Shown here: piece by piece, positions 58,568 to 64,000 of the stretch
Numbering within the stretch: the first letter of the stretch is position 1
Layout: each line of letters begins with the position of its first letter
NCBI GenBank assembly: GCA_016756835.1
Contig: JAESPE010000007.1
Coordinates: 1 to 64,000, forward strand
Direction of reading: 5' to 3'
DNA from: a gamma proteobacterium endosymbiont of Lamellibrachia anaximandri
Lineage (GTDB): Bacteria; Pseudomonadota; Gammaproteobacteria; Chromatiales; Chromatiaceae
Length of the DNA stretch: 64,000 nucleotides
Translations under genes and position numbers: made by a program
The notes under the pieces: generated by a model
The model's input: the letters and a program-made list of their open reading frames with translations, nothing else
Database searches by the model: none
Told to the model about the DNA's origin: nothing

Positions 58568-59713
58568 TTAGAACGGTAACTGTATCTCTTTTGCACTCTC
58601 CATGATTTCGATAGCTGTCTCCAGGTCAACCTGATCCGGGTTCTCAGGTGCCTGCGCCTGCAGTTGTTCATAGAGTTCAGCCTGTTCCCAGGTCTGATGA
58701 TTTCCATGTTCGTCCTGGACGTAAGCCGCCCATGGAATGAACTTTGTAAGGGGGAATACCTGTCCTTCCTGTGGTGAGATGTCTACATTCAGCCCCGATA
58801 TGAACAATATCTTTTTATTTTTGTATGTGGGTTCCTGAAGGATGGTTCGAAAGGCCCGGTCAAACTCTACCTGAGTGTTTGCCTGAGCAGCCGTGAGCGC
58901 CGGCCATTCCGATGTAACAATATAGGGCATGACGTCGATAAGGTTTTTCTCCAGATGATCCCGTCCCTCACTATGCTGGCTGATTTCGCGTTTATAAAAG
59001 AAAAGGTCGGGATGCAGACGGTCGCCGATCGATTCACCACGGCCCTGTTTCCATTCATAATCTTCCAGATATTCCACTAAAGTCGGCGATGCGGAAAATA
59101 CCTTTGCGGTGCTTTTTGACATTTCCGGTATTGGATGGCCTTGAGAGTCAACTTTCACGATTTTATCCAACTTGAGCAACAGGCCCTCGTTGCGATCTGC
59201 ATGCAACATCAGGTTGTCTACAACAACTTTGTGTTTACCGTTTTCCTGGTAGAGGAAAATATTGTTACTCGCGAACTCATACTCGTGTAGATACCAATCC
59301 AATGCGCCACAGATTTTTCCGCAGTTGGACGTCTCGCTTGTCTTTTCTGTCTGTAGTCTGCGATAAACCCCAAATCTTCCATTTTCAGGGTCATAACCCA
59401 CATGGCTGGCTTGAATGATAACCAGGTCTTTGCCGTGATGTGCATGGGGGGCATGTCTGTCAGTGGCAACAACGCCACCTACCAGGCCGTGATTAAATGG
59501 GAAGGAACCGAAATGTTTTGCAATCAGTATTATCGGATACCCCTGGCTCTCATCGGAGCAGAAGGCCCGGGACGGCATGATCTTTCCGCGCTCGAACCCC
59601 AGTGATTTTGCCAAATTGTAAAAGCGAGGAATGAATCGGCTATAGCGCATCGACACCTCTGACATCTGATAGGCGCCTAAAAGACTTGAAATTAAGCCGG
59701 TGGTTCCGTACAT
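58568..59713 (-). CDS. Candidate LCIB/C-type carbonic anhydrase-like protein
   Basis: A soluble protein of 381 residues (396 if the GTG at 59758 is the start; neither start has a strong ribosome site, and ATG at 59713 is used here). The stretch HHGKDLVIIQASHVGYD, then GRFGVYRRLQ and SETSNCGKICGAL resembles the LCIB/C family of algae and bacteria, which has a beta-carbonic-anhydrase fold. Possible zinc ligands are Cys52, His104 and Cys131 (Cys67, His119, Cys146 from the longer start), whose spacing fits a Cys-His-Cys site. The C-terminal 200 residues are not recognised. A role in inorganic carbon use would suit an autotroph. The match is from memory of the family and needs a profile search. 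Confidence 0.5.
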   Translation of the reverse strand: MYGTTGLISSLLGAYQMSEVSMRYSRFIPRFYNLAKSLGFERGKIMPSRAFCSDESQGYPIILIAKHFGSFPFNHGLVGGVVATDRHAPHAHHGKDLVIIQASHVGYDPENGRFGVYRRLQTEKTSETSNCGKICGALDWYLHEYEFASNNIFLYQENGKHKVVVDNLMLHADRNEGLLLKLDKIVKVDSQGHPIPEMSKSTAKVFSASPTLVEYLEDYEWKQGRGESIGDRLHPDLFFYKREISQHSEGRDHLEKNLIDVMPYIVTSEWPALTAAQANTQVEFDRAFRTILQEPTYKNKKILFISGLNVDISPQEGQVFPLTKFIPWAAYVQDEHGNHQTWEQAELYEQLQAQAPENPDQVDLETAIEIMESAKEIQLPF

Positions 59714-60403
59714 GCTAGTACCCCAATTTAAATAATCATCAATTATCGTGAATGCCACAGTTCGTTGCAGGTGTGGTTTTTAACAACCCTGAATTGGATT
59801 GCTTAAAACCAAAGTCTGACTCGGACATTATATCGGAGATTATTGCCTCAAGACTCGCTTACATTGCCCCGCAGTTTGCTGCGCAGTGTTGCCGTTATTA
59901 TTAACTTCCGCCAAAAAAGGTGGGATCTATTCAAGAGCCTTGGCGGCAATCTCATACAGTAACAACGTACCCCTGTTCGGCATCTTGATCAAACCCTCCT
60001 TCGCTTTGATGTACCTGAATGGGCATCTTATCCAGTGACTAAAAAGTTCGTTGGCCAGAAGATCCTTCCGGGAATTAGCTGGATCGTGTAAGTGGGGGCT
60101 TGGGTGTGCAATTTCCAGCTGACGCTGAAAAATAACGTACTGGGTGAAAAGGGAGGGTCTATTACGGCTGTTTGAAGATTCGATGAGTGATTATGGGGAA
60201 GGATTGCAGGCGTATGGCAGTCAGCCGGCCAGCATTCACTATGGATTCCTGGGGCGCGACCTGAGGAAGATGTTGGTTTGGGTCTATTGCAGGGTGGTGG
60301 AAAATAGAGGCCCAAAACGCACTCAGGCGGACAAAATGTCCGCCTGAGTGGATCGGCACAAATTATGTGCCTTCGCTAACTGTCAGCGATCACCAAAGGG
60401 TGA
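59714..60403. other. Gene-poor region before the sulfur-globule-like gene
   Basis: No convincing gene is seen here. The first part should hold the promoter of the gene at 58568 (a TATAAT-like hexamer lies at 59827-59832 on the minus strand, with a poor -35). Short open frames (for example 60144-60347) have no family features. The last part contains the terminator of the sulfur-globule-like gene. Confidence 0.55.
60314..60350 (-). terminator. Terminator of the sulfur-globule-like gene
   Basis: A perfect 14-base-pair hairpin (60320-60350, arms CACTCAGGCGGACA and TGTCCGCCTGAGTG, loop of three) followed on the minus strand by CGTTTT. It lies 54 bases after the stop at 60404. Confidence 0.85.
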
Positions 60404-60724
60404 TTACTTGGCAGGAGCGGCAGGTGCTACAGGAGCAGCAGGTGCAACGGGAGCGCCGTAAGGAGCGTAGCCGTAAGGAGCGCCGTAACCGTAAGGACCG
60501 TAACCGTAGTTGTTATTGTAACGGTTGTAGCCGCGGCCATAGCCAGAACCACGAGCACTTCCGCTCATGCCGAAGCTGAAGTCACCGGAACCGTCGCCCC
60601 AGCCGTCACCGAAACCATTGTTGTCCCAACCACGGTTACCCCAAGGACCGCCCCACCAGGCAGAAGCAGAAGCGGAAGCAACGATCAGAGCAGCAGCTGC
60701 TGCGGCTTTAACAATCTTAGACAT
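60404..60724 (-). CDS. Sulfur globule protein-like secreted protein
   Basis: A 106-residue protein: signal peptide (about 1-22, [17 protein letters not shown]), then a Gly-, Tyr- and Asn-rich mature part ([51 protein letters not shown]) and an Ala/Pro end ([14 protein letters not shown]). This composition and order match the sulfur globule coat proteins (SgpA/B type) of purple sulfur bacteria, which cover periplasmic sulfur stores during sulfide or thiosulfate oxidation. The start at 60724 has a GAGGA site upstream. A strong promoter and a terminator make it a single-gene, highly expressed unit. Confidence 0.82.
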   Translation of the reverse strand: MSKIVKAAAAAALIVASASASAWWGGPWGNRGWDNNGFGDGWGDGSGDFSFGMSGSARGSGYGRGYNRYNNNYGYGPYGYGAPYGYAPYGAPVAPAAPVAPAAPAK

Positions 60725-60792
60725 TTTTGTAATCCTCATGGATGTTTGTTTGAAAACCTTTTGAAAGCGGTGCTGCTGCTTTCTGGTACAAA

Positions 60793-60821
60793 AGAATATT
60801 AGTAATTTATTAAATAGTCAA
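60793..60821 (-). promoter_or_regulatory. Predicted strong promoter of the sulfur-globule-like gene
   Basis: On the minus strand: -35 TTGACT (60816-60821), an AT-only-rich 17-base spacer and -10 TATTCT (60793-60798). The transcript would start near 60786 and have a leader of about 60 bases. Confidence 0.75.
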
Positions 60822-60879
60822 CAGTAAATGTTTCTATCGAGAACGTGACTGGATAGTAGTTGGCTATAATGCTTGTCGG

Positions 60880-62079
60880 CTAACCCGGTCGACCATCTAT
60901 CCGAGGCTTCAAAAGTACCGGCAGATAGAAGAGGATGAAGAGCAGGAAGCAGAGCACCCACAGCCCTCCTGAGAGCTGTATCCAGAGGCCGTATTGGTTC
61001 GGGGCAACATAGGGAGCGAAAACACGCAGCGCAACCGCAAGGTTGATTGCAATGAAACTGAGTTCCACCAGTCTGGGTGGCTGTAGCGAACGACCCGTGT
61101 GTCCCAACGCCACCCTGGCCATCATGCCAAGGGTCAATATCCCGACGGCGCCGGTGGTGAGTGCGTGAGTGGCAAGGTTCACCGGGAACAGTTCCAGGCT
61201 GGCCAGCGAATTCAACAGGAAGCCCAGGGCAAACCAGGCAAGGCCGGTAAACAGCACCCAGAGAATCGGTACCTGCCAGATGCCGGGGTGGTACCAATCG
61301 ATAAGACGCCAGAGCTGTGAAAAGGCGATGGTGAGTGCCAGGACGCCGAGCAGCCAGGGATTGGGGAAAAGCAGCTCGGCAAGTGCCCAGAGGATGATGG
61401 CACCGAATGCCAGGCGCTCCCGGTTGCGATTAAATCGGGGTTGAGAGCCGGTTACGGCCTTCTCTGTGAAGAAGGGGAGCACCCGTCCGCTGACCAGAAT
61501 CAACAACAGCAGTATCGTGTTCAGCATCAGGTCATTGCCCTGGATTGCTGTGTCAAAGAGATGAAGTGACTGGGCGTGTACCAACAGATTAGCCAGAGCC
61601 ATGACGCTGATCATTGGCAGAAAGACACGGTTGATCTTGTTTTGTGCCCGCATCAAGGGGCCGTAGAGCGCCAAGGCAAAGAGCGGCAGAAACATGAGAT
61701 CACTAATCGCAATCACGGGATCGGGCAGAATGAGGATGAAAGGCGCCAGCCGTCCGGCAAGCCAGACAAGAGCAAGCATGGCAAGGGGTTTGCCGATTAG
61801 CGTGTCGATGCCGGTCCAGTTGCGTACAGCGGTCAGCAGGAAACCTGCAATGACTGCACTGGTATAGCCGAACAGCATTTCATGGCTGTGCCAGCCGATC
61901 ATCCCATAGTAGTCGGGGGCCGGAATGTGGCCTGTCCAGATTCCGAGCCAAGTGCCAAGGATGAGAACGGCGCCAAGGCCGGCGAGGATAAAAAATGGTC
62001 GGAATCCGAGTGCAAATGGGGCGAAGCTGTTGCTATTGTCTGGTGTTGGCGGACGTTCGCCGAGTTGAATAACTGCCAT
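60880..62079 (-). CDS. nnrS: NnrS family protein
   Basis: A 399-residue inner membrane protein with about twelve helices. The conserved motif YYGMIGWHSHEMLFGYTSAV near residue 58 and later His residues (NLATHALTTGAVG, MARVALGHTGR) are typical; they may bind haem and copper. NnrS proteins protect against nitric oxide and nitrosative stress and accompany denitrification in many bacteria, so this cell may use nitrate or meet NO. No other denitrification genes are seen nearby. Confidence 0.93.
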   Translation of the reverse strand: MAVIQLGERPPTPDNSNSFAPFALGFRPFFILAGLGAVLILGTWLGIWTGHIPAPDYYGMIGWHSHEMLFGYTSAVIAGFLLTAVRNWTGIDTLIGKPLAMLALVWLAGRLAPFILILPDPVIAISDLMFLPLFALALYGPLMRAQNKINRVFLPMISVMALANLLVHAQSLHLFDTAIQGNDLMLNTILLLLILVSGRVLPFFTEKAVTGSQPRFNRNRERLAFGAIILWALAELLFPNPWLLGVLALTIAFSQLWRLIDWYHPGIWQVPILWVLFTGLAWFALGFLLNSLASLELFPVNLATHALTTGAVGILTLGMMARVALGHTGRSLQPPRLVELSFIAINLAVALRVFAPYVAPNQYGLWIQLSGGLWVLCFLLFILFYLPVLLKPRIDGRPG

Positions 62080-62204
62080 GATGCCAATCGATTTTCAAAA
62101 GCTGAAGGATAAATGGCGCACTATAGGCTGGCATTGACGATTATCAAGCGACCATTAATGGGTTTTCTGATTTGTGTGGATGTTTAGCTGTTATGTGTGA
62201 AGCC

Positions 62205-62293
62205 GTAGCTCGGATGGAGCTTGCGGAATCCGGGAACAGACTATGAATCAGCCACTTGTCTTCCTGGATTCCGCTGCGCTACATTCAGGCTAC
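62205..62293. repeat. Inverted pair of a third REP-like class
   Basis: Two GTAG-headed units face each other: 62205-62234 on the plus strand and 62263-62293 on the minus strand. The arms (CTCGGAT with ATCCGGG; CCTGAAT with AATCCAGG) differ from classes A and B and pair less well, but the minus-strand loop (GTAGCGCAGCGG) shares the GCGCAGCG core. It lies between lon and nnrS. Confidence 0.75.
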
Positions 62294-62315
62294 CATAATT
62301 GATAGCGCCCTGTGT

Positions 62316-64000
62316 TCAGCGTTTGCCACCAAACAGCAGCGGCAACACATCCTCGAAGCTGCAGACAAAATGGACTTTCAGCCCCTTGCGGATATGGTCG
62401 GGCACCTCTTCATAATCGCTGCGGTTATCATCCGGCAGAATTAGCTCGCGGATGCCGGCCCGTCGGGCGGCGATCAACTTCTCGCGGATGCCGCCAATGG
62501 GGAAGACCTGGCCGGTAAGGGTGAGTTCCCCGGTCATGGCGAGATGCCGCACTGGTTTGTCGAGGGCCAGAGAGAGCAGGGCGGATGCCATGGTGATGCC
62601 GGCGGAGGGGCCGTCTTTGGGCGTAGCGCCAGCCGGCACATGCAGGTGGATGAAGGCTCTTTTAAAAAAACCGAGATCAGCGCCGAAGGCCTCTGCGTGG
62701 CTGAGGATATAACCGTAGGCGATCTCTGCTGACTCCTGCATGACATCGCCTAACTGGCCGGTCAGCTTAAAGCCTCGATTGAAGGTGTGGGTACGCACAG
62801 CTTCAATATTTAGGGTGGCGCCACCCATGGCGGTCCAAGCCAGTCCGGTCACCAAACCAGGTCCGCTCATATTGCGTTCATCACGGAAAACCGGACCACC
62901 GAGATATTCCTTCAAAACCTCGGGTGGCACATCGATGGGGGTTTCTTCTCCGCCAAGGATTTTGACCACAGATTTGCGCACGATCTTGCCGATCTGTTTC
63001 TCCAGTCGGCGCACGCCTGGATCTCGTGCATATCCTTCGATAATGGCACGAATGCTGGGGCTGTTGAGTTTGATGTCGCGGCGTTTAAGTCCGGCTTTAT
63101 TGAGCTGGCGAGGAAGTAAGTACTTACGTGCAATCTGTAGTTTCTCACTGGCGATGTATCCGGAGAGATGGATCATCTCCATACGGTCGAGCAGTGGCGC
63201 GGGAATCGTATCCAACTGATTGGCGGTGCAGATGAAAAGCACCTTGGAGAGGTCGAATCGCAGGTCGAGATAGTGGTCGAGAAAGTCTCTGTTCTGCTCC
63301 GGGTCGAGTACCTCCAGCAGTGCGGATGCCGGATCGCCGTGGTAAGAGGCGCCGATCTTGTCGATCTCATCGAGCATGATCACCGGGTTCTCAGTGCCCA
63401 CCTCTTTCATTGTCTGGATGAATTTACCCGGCATGGCGCCGATATAGGTGCGGCGGTGTCCCTTGATCTCCGCCTCGTCACGGATGCCGCCGACGGAGAA
63501 ACGGAAAAACTCGCGCCCCAGCGCCTCCGCGATGGAGTGCCCGATGGAGGTCTTGCCTACGCCTGGCGGACCCACAAGCAGAATGATGGAACCTGCAATC
63601 TGTCCCTTCATGATGCCGATGGCGAGGAATTCGAGGATGCGCTCTTTGACGTCATCCAGCCCATAGTGGTCTTTGTCCAGAGCCTTGCGGGCAAATTCCA
63701 GGTCGAGCTTGTCCTCTGAATCGACGCCCCAAGGGAGCAGGGTGATCCAATCGAGATAGTTGCGGGTGACGGAATACTCCGGAGAGCCGGTTTCCAGCAT
63801 GGCGAGTTTTTCCATCTCCTCGTCGATGCGGTTCTGTGCCTGTTCGGTCAGGGTCAGTCCGTTGAGGCGCTCGTGGAATCTCTCCAGTTCGGCGGTACGG
63901 TCATCTTTTTCGATGCCGAGTTCCTGCTGTATCGCCTTCAGCTGTTCACGCAGAAAAAACTCACGCTGTTGGCCATCCATCTTCTCTTCGACACTTTTTC
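62316..64000 (-). CDS. lon: Lon protease, partial
   Basis: The last 560 residues or so of an ATP-dependent Lon protease; the gene runs off the right edge, where KSVEEKMDGQQREFFLREQ continues the frame. Seen are the end of the coiled N-terminal part, Walker A GPPGVGKTS, Walker B VIMLDEIDK, sensor regions, and the protease domain with the catalytic Ser in KDGPSAGITMASAL and the catalytic Lys in GGIREKLIAARRAGI. It removes damaged and regulatory proteins. The C-terminus is complete. Confidence 0.96.
   Translation of the reverse strand, partial: KSVEEKMDGQQREFFLREQLKAIQQELGIEKDDRTAELERFHERLNGLTLTEQAQNRIDEEMEKLAMLETGSPEYSVTRNYLDWITLLPWGVDSEDKLDLEFARKALDKDHYGLDDVKERILEFLAIGIMKGQIAGSIILLVGPPGVGKTSIGHSIAEALGREFFRFSVGGIRDEAEIKGHRRTYIGAMPGKFIQTMKEVGTENPVIMLDEIDKIGASYHGDPASALLEVLDPEQNRDFLDHYLDLRFDLSKVLFICTANQLDTIPAPLLDRMEMIHLSGYIASEKLQIARKYLLPRQLNKAGLKRRDIKLNSPSIRAIIEGYARDPGVRRLEKQIGKIVRKSVVKILGGEETPIDVPPEVLKEYLGGPVFRDERNMSGPGLVTGLAWTAMGGATLNIEAVRTHTFNRGFKLTGQLGDVMQESAEIAYGYILSHAEAFGADLGFFKRAFIHLHVPAGATPKDGPSAGITMASALLSLALDKPVRHLAMTGELTLTGQVFPIGGIREKLIAARRAGIRELILPDDNRSDYEEVPDHIRKGLKVHFVCSFEDVLPLLFGGKR

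Noticed and set aside
60144-60347. Short open frame of 67 codons before the sulfur-globule-like gene
   Set aside because: It runs through the terminator hairpin, has no ribosome site that convinces and no recognisable feature.

Overview
The window looks like a chromosomal segment of a sulfur-oxidising gammaproteobacterium. The housekeeping gene order is gammaproteobacterial (S10-spc-alpha ribosomal operons; pth-rplY-prs-tRNA-Gln-ispE; uvrA/MFS/ssb; priA and argS). A glycine- and tyrosine-rich secreted protein at 60404-60724 resembles the sulfur globule proteins of purple sulfur bacteria, and an NnrS-family membrane protein and a candidate LCIB-type carbonic anhydrase lie nearby. The species cannot be named from sequence alone.

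Layout. 1-5448: a FIST sensor gene coupled to a PAS-PAS-GGDEF protein whose EAL domain is cut short, then argS and its SPOR-domain neighbour. 5449-15690: accessory block between argS and priA, with a REP-associated tyrosine transposase (RAYT) among its own REP repeats, a KAP NTPase - NACHT NTPase pair broken by frameshifts, a 1150-residue lipoprotein with three Ig-like repeats and a beta-helix, and an unaccompanied phoB. 15691-20951: priA, an intergenic region with DnaA-box-like sites, and a tightly overlapping five-gene operon (ECF sigma factor, two small membrane or secreted proteins, a DUF3106-like protein, fructosamine kinase family).

21262-31580: two convergent envelope modules, each with a LolA-like periplasmic protein. 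One pairs it with a DUF1302-type outer membrane protein and an RND/MMPL transporter; the other with two FtsX-type permeases (one frameshifted) and an ABC ATPase. 31673-36927: pth, rplY, prs, tRNA-Gln, ispE and a TPR lipoprotein, with no lolB at its usual place. 37103-52711: tRNA-Tyr, a tRNA-derived remnant, tRNA-Gly, tRNA-Thr and tuf, then rpsJ through rplQ. 52730-64000: SAM hydrolase family gene, uvrA, MFS transporter, ssb, candidate carbonic anhydrase, sulfur-globule-like gene, nnrS and the 3' part of lon.

One theme crosses the window: short GTAG-headed palindromes, mostly in inverted pairs, sit in at least eight intergenic places. They fall into two main classes that differ by compensatory changes in the stem, and the RAYT gene within them is the likely cause. 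In one case a pair provides the stop codons of both flanking genes. Several genes carry single-base frameshifts, mostly at short homopolymers; these may be real decay or assembly errors, and the sequence alone cannot decide.
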